Below are positions 52,733 through 61,010 of a stretch of 64,000 nucleotides of DNA, piece after piece. The DNA comes from Faecalicatena_A orotica (lineage in GTDB: Bacteria > Bacillota > Clostridia > Lachnospirales > Lachnospiraceae). The DNA lies in assembly GCF_040545875.1 (NCBI RefSeq), contig NZ_JBEPMR010000007.1; one strand, 5' to 3'. A program made the translations under genes and the position numbers. A model generated the notes under the pieces. The model did no database searches. It saw only the letters and a list, made by a program, of their open reading frames with translations, and was not told the origin of the DNA. How positions within the stretch are numbered: position 1 is the first letter of the stretch; each line of letters starts with the position of its first letter.

Positions 52733-53788
52733 TTATGTACTCCGGACATTTTTTTGTTCAAATGGGTCATTTATATTCTCCAGCCTGAACTTTTTTCTAA
52801 GATTAACCGGTATTTCTTTCGAAACAAACCTGCCGCCTTCCACAATCAGCTGCGCAATATTTTCTTCTCCCACGCGGTCGAACAGGCATATCTGATCAAT
52901 GTATCTTACCACTTCCTTATTTTCAGTCACCTTCTTTCTGAGCAGAATCCCGACGTTTAAAAAGCTGTAAATATCATTCTCAAGTCTGGATGCGGCATAA
53001 CTGTCCTGCATCATATTCTGGATCCTGTCCGGTATCTTTCTCGTATCATCTGTGTGCAGTGTGGTCAGTCCGTGGAGTCCCGTAGAGAAACATTCCAGCA
53101 GGTACTTTACCTCAGCCGACCTTGCTTCTGAGAGCAGAACCCACTGCGGGTTCTGCCTCAAAGCCGTCTTGATTGCCTTTGTATAGGGGAACAGTTCACT
53201 GTCAACCTTCAATTCCACACAATTTGCCCCGGGATTGATCTCCCGGTAGTGTATCTCCAGGTTATCCTCGATGGTCATCACCTTTTCTTCTTTCGGTATA
53301 TACTGTGTCAGGAACTTCAGCAGTTCCGTCTTTCCCGCACCCGGGCGTCCGCAGAAAACCATATTCATTCTGGCCTTCATGCAAAGGACCAGAAACGCCA
53401 GAACCTCTGCGGAACAGTACTGTTCCCTCAGCATCTTCTCTTTTGTCAGCCGCATGACCGCCGGTGTCTTGCGGATCGATACCGCATACCCTGTATTGGT
53501 GGCACTTGGATGTATAATGGATATCCGTAAGATATCGGTCTCCGCCTCCAGCACATTGTTAAACTTGTTTATCTGCTCACTCACTACATTGGAAACCCGG
53601 ATGCTGAGCTGGCTGACGAATTCTTCTGTCAGATGCACGGGCACTTTATAAATACCGTGTTTTAAATGCTCTACCCATACATCCTTCCCATTATAGTTAA
53701 TATCCGTAATCTCTTCGTCCCGCACATATTCAAGAAGCGGTCCGAAGCTCTCATCCTTTAAATTCCATGCTTCCTTTGAAACCCTCAT
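52733..53788 (-). CDS. CpaF/TadA (VirB11-type) secretion ATPase
   Basis: The 351-residue ATPase has an N-terminal domain with ITDINYNGKDVWVEH, then Walker A GRPGAGKTE (147-155), an Asp-box region TIEDNLEIHYREINPGAN, Walker B around PQWVLLSEARSAEV (Glu221) and the His box GLTTLHTDD (His245). This is the Tad/VirB11 pattern of hexameric assembly motors. Unlike long CpaF proteins there is no extended N-terminal region. It powers the membrane platform encoded by the next gene. Confidence 0.93.
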   Translation of the reverse strand: MRVSKEAWNLKDESFGPLLEYVRDEEITDINYNGKDVWVEHLKHGIYKVPVHLTEEFVSQLSIRVSNVVSEQINKFNNVLEAETDILRISIIHPSATNTGYAVSIRKTPAVMRLTKEKMLREQYCSAEVLAFLVLCMKARMNMVFCGRPGAGKTELLKFLTQYIPKEEKVMTIEDNLEIHYREINPGANCVELKVDSELFPYTKAIKTALRQNPQWVLLSEARSAEVKYLLECFSTGLHGLTTLHTDDTRKIPDRIQNMMQDSYAASRLENDIYSFLNVGILLRKKVTENKEVVRYIDQICLFDRVGEENIAQLIVEGGRFVSKEIPVNLRKKFRLENINDPFEQKNVRST

Positions 53789-53806
53789 CCAGCGCTCCCC
53801 CGTCTA

Positions 53807-53974
53807 TCATCCGACAACGGATGCTGTTGTGCCGAGTGCCGTTGTCAATTTCCCCACTGCCTCAATAATGCCCGCCTTAATGCTGTTGCCAAGCGGTGTT
53901 GCTGCCACTACAATAATCATAATTACGATTGCCGCTACTACAATAACTCCATATTCTTCCATAAATGTTTTCAT
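53807..53974 (-). CDS. Mini-pilin 1, 55 residues, untracked
   Basis: The frame reads MKTFMEEYGVIVVAAIVIMI and continues IVVAATPLGNSIKAGI and IEAVGKLTTALGTTASVVG. AGGAGG lies seven bases upstream. It has the MKxFxEEYG cap, a long hydrophobic helix and a Gly/Ala/Thr-rich tail like Flp pilins. It is the first gene of the Tad-like operon, the usual place for the major pilin, and it lies 18 bases before the ATPase gene. Confidence 0.75.
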   Translation of the reverse strand: MKTFMEEYGVIVVAAIVIMIIVVAATPLGNSIKAGIIEAVGKLTTALGTTASVVG

Positions 53975-54430
53975 ATACATTCCTCCTGTTCATTTAACCG
54001 AACCGGATATTCAAAATCCGCTTCGCTGTCTGTTTATAAACTCACCTTTACATTTTTCAATTACAGGTCCTGTGAACGGACAAACTTTAACAGATCAATA
54101 CGCACCACCGCCTTTCCAAAATATCTATCTGCAGGTATAGAGAAAAAACGCCGTCTGCTAAAAATGCATCGGCACATATGCCTGCCAAAGCATCGTTTTC
54201 CCTTTACTTACGGGCTTAACCAATGCTTCTTACCAAATAAAGTACGAGTATCTCCGGAGACGATCCGAAAAGAATTATTACCGAATGATATATCTTTACA
54301 GATATAAGAAAACAAACGATATCAATTAAAACAAAATGTAAAATATGAGAGAAACTCTCAAAGCCGAAACAGTGACAATCAATACACTGTTTTGAAAATA
54401 GTAAATTAAGAACTTTAGATTTATTTTATA
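53975..54430 (-). other. Long 5' leader of the Tad-like operon, probably structured
   Basis: About 455 nt separate the promoter from the first start codon. On the minus strand the leader holds AACAGTG/CACTGTT (54368-54391), TGAGAG-AAA-CTCTCA-type hairpin (54346-54360), and two competing pairings around 54170-54230: AAGCAT with ATGCTT, or the same ATGC copies pairing within GGCAGGCATATGTGCC followed by ATTTTT. The second could be a weak terminator. This is the architecture of a regulated leader, but no known riboswitch signature was recognised. Confidence 0.45.
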
Positions 54431-54436
54431 CACCGT

Positions 54437-54465
54437 ATAATATCATATATTATATAGTATGTCAA
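54437..54465 (-). promoter_or_regulatory. Promoter of the Tad-like operon
   Basis: TTGACA (54460-54465), a 17-bp spacer and TATTAT (54437-54442) on the minus strand. The consensus -35 box and exact spacing make it a strong candidate despite AT-rich surroundings. Confidence 0.72.
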
Positions 54466-54816
54466 GTACAAAAACTTATATAAATTTTATGCTATAAAAT
54501 ATTTTCTCTGACTGCTTTTCACTGCACTGGTCATATTCTTAATATCTCATAAAATATCTGAATAGCCCTATAACCCGCCTTTAATTCACTAGCATGCTAT
54601 GCAAATCTTATTAAAAAGCCCAAAAACACTGTAATATTAAAATACTAAACATGGAAAATTAAAGATTCCAAGATCCCAAAAGAAATAAAAGATAAATCCT
54701 TGATACAGACTTTTGTTCTGTCTGTGTTAATAGATTACTCCCAGATCCTTCAAAAGTCAAGCAAATTTTTCTGCACTTTTTGCAAACCTTTTGACCGGAA
54801 AATCTGATTGTAAAAA
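54466..54816. other. AT-rich gene-free stretch
   Basis: About 350 bp between the promoter and the terminator of the CPBP gene. Short frames here lack ribosome sites and protein-like composition. I see no clear element besides runs of A and T. Confidence 0.6.
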
Positions 54817-54850
54817 CAGACACAGGACTTCGTAAAAAGTCCTGTGTCTG
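54817..54850 (-). terminator. CPBP gene terminator
   Basis: CAGACACAGGACTT and AAGTCCTGTGTCTG are perfect 14-bp arms followed by TTTTTAC on the minus strand, 14 bases after the stop codon. Confidence 0.95.
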
Positions 54851-54864
54851 CCTCAAAACATACC

Positions 54865-55791
54865 CTAAAACATATTCGTAACATCCGGCTCCTGCTTAGG
54901 CACTGCCACATCCGGCTTTTCATCGATGCGCTGAATCAATACAAACATCACCGAACCTACAAATGCACAGACTACTGTTGTGATTCCCATCCTCATGGCC
55001 CTGCCTGTAAGCCAGGTAAACACCCCTGTATTCGTCAGAACCAGAGAGACCATATTCACTAAGATATGCAGAACAACAGGGGCCTTGAAGGACCCAAATT
55101 TCTCGTATACATAGCAGAGCAGCATCCCCAGTGCAAAAGTATATAAAAACTGTACTATATTCCCGTGTATAATACTGAATAAGAGTGTCGAATACAATGC
55201 GGCTTTCAAAAATCCGCCCTGTTCCCTGTACCGCTTATAAAGCACACCGCGGAACATCATCTCTTCCGCTATCGGCATGATAATTCCCAAACAGATAATC
55301 TGGACCGGAATACCTGCCGAGTAAAAAGTCTCCGACGTTTTCTGATACTCGGTACTGAAAAACGCCAGATTGGTCATGAAGCTTAAGCAGTTCAGACCGA
55401 TGCACACTGCAACGCCTATCCCGATGATCTCTGCATATTTTAAGATACCGGCTTTTTTATTTAACGGGATCTGAAGTGTGCGCTCCATTTTCCGGTCCGC
55501 ATGGAACAAAAACCATGTCAGCGGTATCGTACACAGAGCCCCGAATGCCAGGATCTCAACCTGATATCTTACGACAATCTCCATTAACTTTTCGGTACTT
55601 TGCATGGTCAGCTCCATAAACTCATCCTGCGTGGATGCGCCTGCTGCCAGCGTATTTCTCATGATCTCACCAAAATGCGGGGCCATCACGAAAAGCTCTG
55701 CGATGATCCTTCCTGCAAATTCAATCAGCCAATACAAAAGAATGGGGCCGGTCAGTCTCCAAAACTGCTTTGCCCCCGGATTCTTATTCAT
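54865..55791 (-). CDS. CPBP family intramembrane glutamic protease (Abi/CAAX)
   Basis: The 308-residue membrane protein has about eight hydrophobic helices and the family motifs: Glu-Glu in AEEMMFRGVLYKRY (residues near 200), His in LLFSIIHGNIVQFLY and a further His in VVLHILVNM. CPBP proteases cut within membranes; in bacteria some give bacteriocin self-immunity. The ATG overlaps the previous stop as ATGA, so the start is well supported and a longer GTG start is rejected. It is the last gene of a three-gene unit with argS and the AlaX-like gene. Confidence 0.88.
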   Translation of the reverse strand: MNKNPGAKQFWRLTGPILLYWLIEFAGRIIAELFVMAPHFGEIMRNTLAAGASTQDEFMELTMQSTEKLMEIVVRYQVEILAFGALCTIPLTWFLFHADRKMERTLQIPLNKKAGILKYAEIIGIGVAVCIGLNCLSFMTNLAFFSTEYQKTSETFYSAGIPVQIICLGIIMPIAEEMMFRGVLYKRYREQGGFLKAALYSTLLFSIIHGNIVQFLYTFALGMLLCYVYEKFGSFKAPVVLHILVNMVSLVLTNTGVFTWLTGRAMRMGITTVVCAFVGSVMFVLIQRIDEKPDVAVPKQEPDVTNMF

Positions 55792-56957
55792 TCGTCTGTT
55801 TCCCTCACTTTCTTCTGTATCCACACCCTCACATCGCTTTCTTTCCCTTTTAAGGACCCCTGCACCATCTCCGGCTTTCCGCCGCCCCGTCCTGAGAATG
55901 CCTCATTCAGGCCTTTTGCCAGCGGGCGGACATCCAGATTCCTGCTGCCAATCACATAACGGTACTCCTCATCCCCTGTTTCCACAAAAACAGCACAGCC
56001 TTCTTTTCCTTCGGCCAGAACCAGGTTCATAAGGATTCTCGGCCCTTCACCCTCAAGGCCCTGTTCGAAAAAGCATACAAATGCTTCGTCCTTTGGGATT
56101 TCCTTTGCCCTGTACATAAGCAGCTGCTTCTGGCTGTCCGAAAGCTTCTGCTTCATCCGGCCGTTCTCCTCTTTCATATGTTCCACAGCCTGCGCCACCT
56201 GATTCTCCTTCGCGCTCAGATTGGCAGAAATACTTCTCACCTGCTCCTCCTTCTGCCGGTAATCCAGAAGGGCGCGGAATCCGCAGAGCATAGTCACCCT
56301 GACGCCGCCTTTATAGCGCTGCACATTTGCCAGCTTAATGACACCGATCTCCCCGGTCCTCTTCACATGCGGCGCACAGCATGCACACACATCATATCCC
56401 GGAATCGTTACAATCCTGACCTGTCCCTCTATCCCGATCTTACTGCGGTATTCCAGATCTTTCAGTTCTTCTTTTGAAGGATAGCTGACGAGGACATCCA
56501 GATTTTTCACTGCCGCTTCATTGGCTGCCCACTCGATTTCCCGGAGTTCTTCTTTTGTAATCTCTCCGTTAAAATCCATCGTACAGTCCTCACTGCCCAG
56601 ATGGAATCCCACATTATTATATCCAAATCTTTCATGGACAAGTCCCGAAACTATATGCTCGCCAGTATGCTGCTGCATTTTCATGAAACGCATATCCCAG
56701 TCAATTACTCCTGTTACATCCGTGTTCTCCTCAACAGGCGCTTCTGTCAGGTGATAAAGGATACCGTCCCTTTCATGGACATCCCTGACCCTGACCCCTG
56801 AAAGTGTGCCCGTATCCGCATACTGCCCGCCGCCCTCGGGAAAAAAGGCAGTCCTGTCAAGGACCACCTCATACTCTTCCCCTTTCGGCTGACACTTTAA
56901 GACCCGGGCCGTAAACTCCGTCATATGACTGTCCTGATAAAATAACTTTTCTGTCAT
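55788..56957 (-). CDS. AlaX-like alanyl-tRNA editing protein with DHHA1 domain
   Basis: The 389-residue protein lacks the AlaRS catalytic domain but has its editing part: FFPEGGGQYADTGTL, the zinc motifs MQQHTGEH and CACCAPHVKRTGEIG, a coiled coil (about 230-280) and a C-terminal DHHA1 domain (SGRGGGKPEMVQGSLKG). Such AlaX-L proteins hydrolyse Ser- or Gly-tRNA-Ala made in error. It is cytoplasmic, encoded directly after argS and before the CPBP gene. Confidence 0.9.
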   Translation of the reverse strand: MTEKLFYQDSHMTEFTARVLKCQPKGEEYEVVLDRTAFFPEGGGQYADTGTLSGVRVRDVHERDGILYHLTEAPVEENTDVTGVIDWDMRFMKMQQHTGEHIVSGLVHERFGYNNVGFHLGSEDCTMDFNGEITKEELREIEWAANEAAVKNLDVLVSYPSKEELKDLEYRSKIGIEGQVRIVTIPGYDVCACCAPHVKRTGEIGVIKLANVQRYKGGVRVTMLCGFRALLDYRQKEEQVRSISANLSAKENQVAQAVEHMKEENGRMKQKLSDSQKQLLMYRAKEIPKDEAFVCFFEQGLEGEGPRILMNLVLAEGKEGCAVFVETGDEEYRYVIGSRNLDVRPLAKGLNEAFSGRGGGKPEMVQGSLKGKESDVRVWIQKKVRETDE

Positions 56958-56966
56958 AATCTTTCT

Positions 56967-58733
56967 CTACATCCTTTCCGGTGCCTCAAATCCGAGCAGG
57001 CCGATACATGTTTCCAGAATTTCTTTTACAAGTTTCAGGAGTGCAATATATCCTGCTTTCCGTTCCTCGTTCTCCTCTGTCAGAATCTTTGTTTCATGGT
57101 AAAACTTATTAAATGCATTGGCCAGATCATAGATGTATGCGCAGAGCCTGTGAGGTGCCGTCTCTTCGTATACTGCCTCTATCACATCGTTGAACTTTGC
57201 GGCCTCCAGCATAAGTGCCTTTTCGCAGTCACTGGACGCATTTTTAACAGAAAGCTGTGTAAGCTCTCCGCCGTTCTCCCGGTATTTATTTAAAATGGAC
57301 TTGATACGCACGATCGTGTATAAAATATAAGGCCCTGTATTTCCTTCGAAAGATGTAAAACGGTCTACATCAAACACATAATCTTTCGCTGCCTGGTTGG
57401 ACAGGTCACCATACTTGATGGCTGCCAGTCCCACGATCTTGGCCGTGTTCCTTGCTTCTTCCTCTGTGACAGTCCGGTTGTCCATGATCTTCTTGTACAT
57501 CTCATCATTGATTTCCCGGATCAGGTTCTCCAGACGCATCACACCGCCTTCCCTCGTCTTGAAAGGCTTGCCGTCTTTCCCGTTCATCGTACCGAAACCG
57601 AGGAACTTAAGTGCCGTCTCCTCACGCACAATACCCGTCTTCTTTGCACAGCGGAAAACCTGTACAAAATGAAGTTCCTGACGCTTGTCCACAATATAGA
57701 TCACTTCGTCCGGACGGTACAGCTTTTCTCTCTCTACCAGTGTTGCAAGGTCCGTTGTATCATACAGCGCGGCCCCGTCTGACTTTAAGATCATACACGG
57801 CGGAACTTCCTTCTTATCATCTTCTTCCTGCACATCTACCACAAGTGCACCGTCATCATAGTGGGCATACCCTTCACTTTTCAGTCTTTCCACCATATCA
57901 GGGATATATTTCTGTGCATCCGCCTCGCCTTTCCAGAGGTCGAAGTCAACATTCAGATTCTTATAATTCTTCTTCAGGTCAGTCACCGAAACATTCATGA
58001 TATGATTCCAGATCGCACGGTATCCTGCGTGCCCGTTCTGGAGCAGGAACGTTGCCTTAAGTGCTTCATCCCTGTAATCATCATGTTCCTTTGCATATGC
58101 ACTGGCCGTCGGATATATCTCTTCCAGTTCGCCGATCGTAAACGGCGCTTCCTCTGGATATTCACCCTCAAAGGACTCATCAAAGTAAGGAAGCTCCGGT
58201 TTTCTTTTTCTCAGTTCTGTAATAATTAACCCCATCTGGTATCCCCAGTCGCCCAGATGGATATCTCCGATTACTTCGTTCCCTTTAAATCTGGCAATAC
58301 GCTTCACGCTCTCTCCGATAATTGCTGAACGGAGATGCCCGACATGCAGGGGTTTGGCCACATTCGGCCCGCCGTAATCAACCATGATTGTCTTTGGATT
58401 CTTTTCCTTCTCCACACCTAAGTCAGAGTCCGACGCCATCGCGTTCAGATACTGCGCCACAAAAGAAGGATCTGCCTTCAGATTGATAAATCCGGGATTG
58501 ACAGCCTCTGCCATTTCAAAACAGGCACAGTCCTTCAACCCGGCCACCACATCATTCGCAATCATGATCGGCGCCTTTTTATAAGTCTTTGCAGCTGCCA
58601 TTGCACCATTACACTGATATTCACACAAATCTGGTCTGTTGGACAACGTCACCTTTGCAAAAGCCTCATCATATCCGGCTGCCTGAAAGGCTTTTTTCAT
58701 TTCTATGGTAATAAGTTCCAGTAATGTATTCAC
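56967..58733 (-). CDS. argS: Arginyl-tRNA synthetase
   Basis: The 588-residue class I synthetase has VDYGGPNVAKPLHVGHLRSAIIGE with the HVGH form of the HIGH motif (about 125-140), a GDWGYQMGLI block, DTTDLATL and the C-terminal anticodon-binding helices (DALALP-type DALR region near APHRLCAYIYDLANAFNKFYHE). The GTG at 58733 is preferred, because the upstream ATG lacks any ribosome site. It charges Arg tRNAs, such as the tRNA-Arg at 63728. No T-box is apparent upstream. Confidence 0.97.
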   Translation of the reverse strand: MNTLLELITIEMKKAFQAAGYDEAFAKVTLSNRPDLCEYQCNGAMAAAKTYKKAPIMIANDVVAGLKDCACFEMAEAVNPGFINLKADPSFVAQYLNAMASDSDLGVEKEKNPKTIMVDYGGPNVAKPLHVGHLRSAIIGESVKRIARFKGNEVIGDIHLGDWGYQMGLIITELRKRKPELPYFDESFEGEYPEEAPFTIGELEEIYPTASAYAKEHDDYRDEALKATFLLQNGHAGYRAIWNHIMNVSVTDLKKNYKNLNVDFDLWKGEADAQKYIPDMVERLKSEGYAHYDDGALVVDVQEEDDKKEVPPCMILKSDGAALYDTTDLATLVEREKLYRPDEVIYIVDKRQELHFVQVFRCAKKTGIVREETALKFLGFGTMNGKDGKPFKTREGGVMRLENLIREINDEMYKKIMDNRTVTEEEARNTAKIVGLAAIKYGDLSNQAAKDYVFDVDRFTSFEGNTGPYILYTIVRIKSILNKYRENGGELTQLSVKNASSDCEKALMLEAAKFNDVIEAVYEETAPHRLCAYIYDLANAFNKFYHETKILTEENEERKAGYIALLKLVKEILETCIGLLGFEAPERM

Positions 58734-58842
58734 TTTTATTTCACGCTCCGTTCTATTTTTCATGTATAATTAAGAAGTACTGACAATACAAAATTATAAA
58801 TCCAAATCCCTATATATTCAAGTTTTTTTATCATACTGCATT

Positions 58843-59391
58843 TTACTCTATATCAATTGTGGAAAAGTCAACTTCAAAGTCCTCATAGATCCCCACTTTT
58901 ACGGAATCCAAAAAGGTGTATTCACCCGTGTCTTCTAATTCAAAATTCCAAACCATGATACGGTTCTTCTCAGGGTCAGCAATCCAGTATTCCCGGACTC
59001 CTGCTAAGCGGTATTTGAATAGTTTTATAGAATAATCCATGCGCCTGCTGCCCGGCGAGACAATCTCAACCACCCAGTCCGGTGCGCCTGCGCAGCCTTT
59101 ATCATTGAGCTTGTCCGGATTGCATATTACACTTATATCCGGCTCAACATAGTTCTTGTCATCTTCATTTAGAAATACGGCAAATGGGGCAGGATAGATT
59201 TCACAGTTTCCATCATGAGACTGTATATAATTTGAAATAGTACTTATAAAAAAAGCCACTAATTTTTGGTGTCTCCTTCCGGGCGGTGACATATAATAAA
59301 TCTGCCCATCAATCAATTCTGCACGTACACCGTCAGGCAGTGTATAGATATCTTCCACTGTGTATTCTTTATTCTGGTTTGGCAATGGCAT
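58843..59391 (-). CDS. Uma2-family endonuclease-like protein
   Basis: At 182 residues this is a plain Uma2/DUF820 protein: YTVEDIYTLPDGVRAELIDGQIYYMSPPGRRHQ, VEPDISVICNPDKL, WVVEIVSPGSRRMDYSIKLFKYRLAGVREYWIADPEKN. The PD-(D/E)XK-like acidic residues (PDI and VEIVSP) are conserved. It lacks the HTH found in the relative at 1621, with which it shares clear motif identity. AGGAGGG lies seven bases before the ATG. Its function is not established for the family. Confidence 0.88.
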   Translation of the reverse strand: MPLPNQNKEYTVEDIYTLPDGVRAELIDGQIYYMSPPGRRHQKLVAFFISTISNYIQSHDGNCEIYPAPFAVFLNEDDKNYVEPDISVICNPDKLNDKGCAGAPDWVVEIVSPGSRRMDYSIKLFKYRLAGVREYWIADPEKNRIMVWNFELEDTGEYTFLDSVKVGIYEDFEVDFSTIDIE

Positions 59392-59452
59392 TTTGCAACC
59401 CTCCTTCATGTTTTTTATTATATCTGATTAAAGAGTATTATTCAATGTTTCC

Positions 59453-59481
59453 TTGTTTTTCTCGTGCCGCTGTTATAAAAT
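59453..59481 (+). promoter_or_regulatory. Candidate nfo promoter
   Basis: TTGTTT (59453-59458), 17 bp, TAAAAT (59476-59481). Downstream, a hairpin with a bulge (AATCCAC/GTGGGATT, 59525-59544) ends in TTTTTT just before the ribosome site, perhaps an attenuator. Confidence 0.5.
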
Positions 59482-59568
59482 AGTGATACTGTTCACACCC
59501 TACGGGCGTGCACAGTAACCGTAAATCCACATAAAGTGGGATTTTTTATAAGAAGGAAGGTAATATTC

Positions 59569-60483
59569 ATGAAAATAGGATCACATGTAGGGATGAGCGG
59601 TAAAGAAATGCTGCTCGGTTCCGCGAAAGAAGCTGTTTCTTATGGAGCAGATACATTTATGTTTTATACAGGGGCGCCCCAGAATACGCGCCGTAAAGAT
59701 ATCAGTGAATTGAATATCGGTCCGGCATGGGAATATATGGGTGAACACGGCATCGATGAAATCATCGTCCATGCCCCATACATCATCAATCTCGGCAATG
59801 CCGTAAAGCCCGAGACTTTTGAGCTCGCCGTTGAATTTCTCGATAAAGAGATTAAACGTACCGTTGCCTGCAGAAGCCACATCCTGATCCTCCATCCCGG
59901 CGCACACGTCGGTGAGGGGACAGATACCGGCACTGCACAGATCATCAAAGGACTGAATGAAGTCCTGACGAAGGATACGGACTGTTTCATCGCGCTTGAG
60001 ACAATGGCCGGAAAGGGTTCCGAGGTTGGGCGCTCATTTGAAGAACTGGCACGCATCTACGACGGGGTCACATATAACGAAAAACTCCGGGTATGTTTTG
60101 ATACCTGCCACACAAGTGACAGCGGGTATGACATCGTCCACCATTTCGATGACGTCGTTCAGGAATTCGACCAGATCATCGGAAAGGACCAGATCGCAGT
60201 TTTTCATATTAATGACAGTAAAAATGTTCCCGGGGCCGCGAAAGACCGTCATGCAAACATTGGTTTCGGCGAAATCGGCTTTGATGCAATCAACACCATT
60301 GTACACCATAAAGACTTTGAAAACGTGCCCAAGATTCTGGAAACACCCTATATTCCGTCCCCGACAAAGGAGAAGAAGTCTTATGCCCCTTATAAGTATG
60401 AGATCGAAATGCTGCGAAAAGGTGTATTTGATCCGGACTTATTAAACAAGATTATCGCAGATCATGAAAAGTCTGCTGACTGA
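59569..60483 (+). CDS. nfo: Endonuclease IV (deoxyribonuclease IV)
   Basis: The 304-residue TIM-barrel nuclease starts MKIGSHVGMSGKEMLLGSAKEAVSYGADTFMFYTGAPQNTRR, with the family's zinc-binding residues spread over HILILHPGAHVGEGTD, IALETMAGKGSEVG, VCFDTCHTSDSGYDI, VFHINDSKN and DRHANIGFGEIG. It cleaves abasic sites during base excision repair. The ATG at 59569 is preferred over an upstream ATG because GGAAGG is well spaced. It is slightly longer than E. coli Nfo. Confidence 0.96.
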   Translation: MKIGSHVGMSGKEMLLGSAKEAVSYGADTFMFYTGAPQNTRRKDISELNIGPAWEYMGEHGIDEIIVHAPYIINLGNAVKPETFELAVEFLDKEIKRTVACRSHILILHPGAHVGEGTDTGTAQIIKGLNEVLTKDTDCFIALETMAGKGSEVGRSFEELARIYDGVTYNEKLRVCFDTCHTSDSGYDIVHHFDDVVQEFDQIIGKDQIAVFHINDSKNVPGAAKDRHANIGFGEIGFDAINTIVHHKDFENVPKILETPYIPSPTKEKKSYAPYKYEIEMLRKGVFDPDLLNKIIADHEKSAD

Positions 60484-60486
60484 GGC

Positions 60487-60515
60487 TTGACATCTGCACA
60501 CCCTCATTGTATGAT
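60487..60515 (+). promoter_or_regulatory. Promoter of the GntR-ABC operon
   Basis: TTGACA (60487-60492), 17 bp, TATGAT (60510-60515): a near-consensus sigma-A promoter immediately after the nfo stop, with about 125 bp of leader before the GntR start. Confidence 0.72.
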
Positions 60516-60641
60516 TGTATTATATAGTTAGTACAGTCGTAGATTTATAAGCAGCAACGGTGTGCGATATCTCTCCGCAAAAAAGATATGATGAGGTATC
60601 GTTTATTTTTGTTGTACATTATAGAAAAAGAGGTGACTTAG

Positions 60642-61010
60642 ATGCCGTGGGATTTAGATAATGACCGTCCCATCTACCTGCAGCTCATGGAACGGATCCA
60701 GCAGGACATCATTGCCGGCACATACAAGCCGGGAGACAAGCTTCCTTCCGTACGTGATCTGGCACTGGATGCCGCCGTGAACCCGAATACCATGCAGAAA
60801 GCACTCTCCGAGCTGGAGAGAAGCGGACTGGTATATTCACAGCGGACCAGCGGCCGGTTTATCACTGAGGACAAGAAGATGCTGAAGAATATGAAGCTTG
60901 AACTGGCATCGGAGCACATCCACCAGTTTCTTGAGAAAATGGAACTGCTTGGATTTGAATCCGGGGAGACTTTAGAATTGATTCAGAAAGCATTAAAGGA
61001 GGATAAGTAA
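60642..61010 (+). CDS. GntR family regulator, YtrA subfamily
   Basis: The 122-residue protein is a winged HTH with little else: PIYLQLMERIQQDIIAGTYKPGDKLPSVRDLALDAAVNPNTMQKALSELERSGLVYSQRTSGRFIT. The short C-terminal helix tail is typical of YtrA regulators, which repress neighbouring ABC genes. Its stop directly precedes the ABC ATPase start, so it probably controls this exporter operon in response to a cell-wall or membrane stress. Confidence 0.92.
   Translation: MPWDLDNDRPIYLQLMERIQQDIIAGTYKPGDKLPSVRDLALDAAVNPNTMQKALSELERSGLVYSQRTSGRFITEDKKMLKNMKLELASEHIHQFLEKMELLGFESGETLELIQKALKEDK

Noticed and set aside
54061..54171. Arg-rich 38-codon frame in the same leader
   Set aside because: It has no ribosome site at a proper distance and overlaps the predicted hairpins; probably chance.
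54061..54300. Possible c-di-GMP riboswitch in the Tad-like leader
   Set aside because: The AAAGGGAAAAC stretch resembles part of the class I core, but the required GGGACGCAAAGC-like block and receptor pairing are absent, and no class II signature was found.
54659..54856. 65-residue minus-strand frame
   Set aside because: It reads through the CPBP terminator, has no ribosome site and no protein-like pattern.
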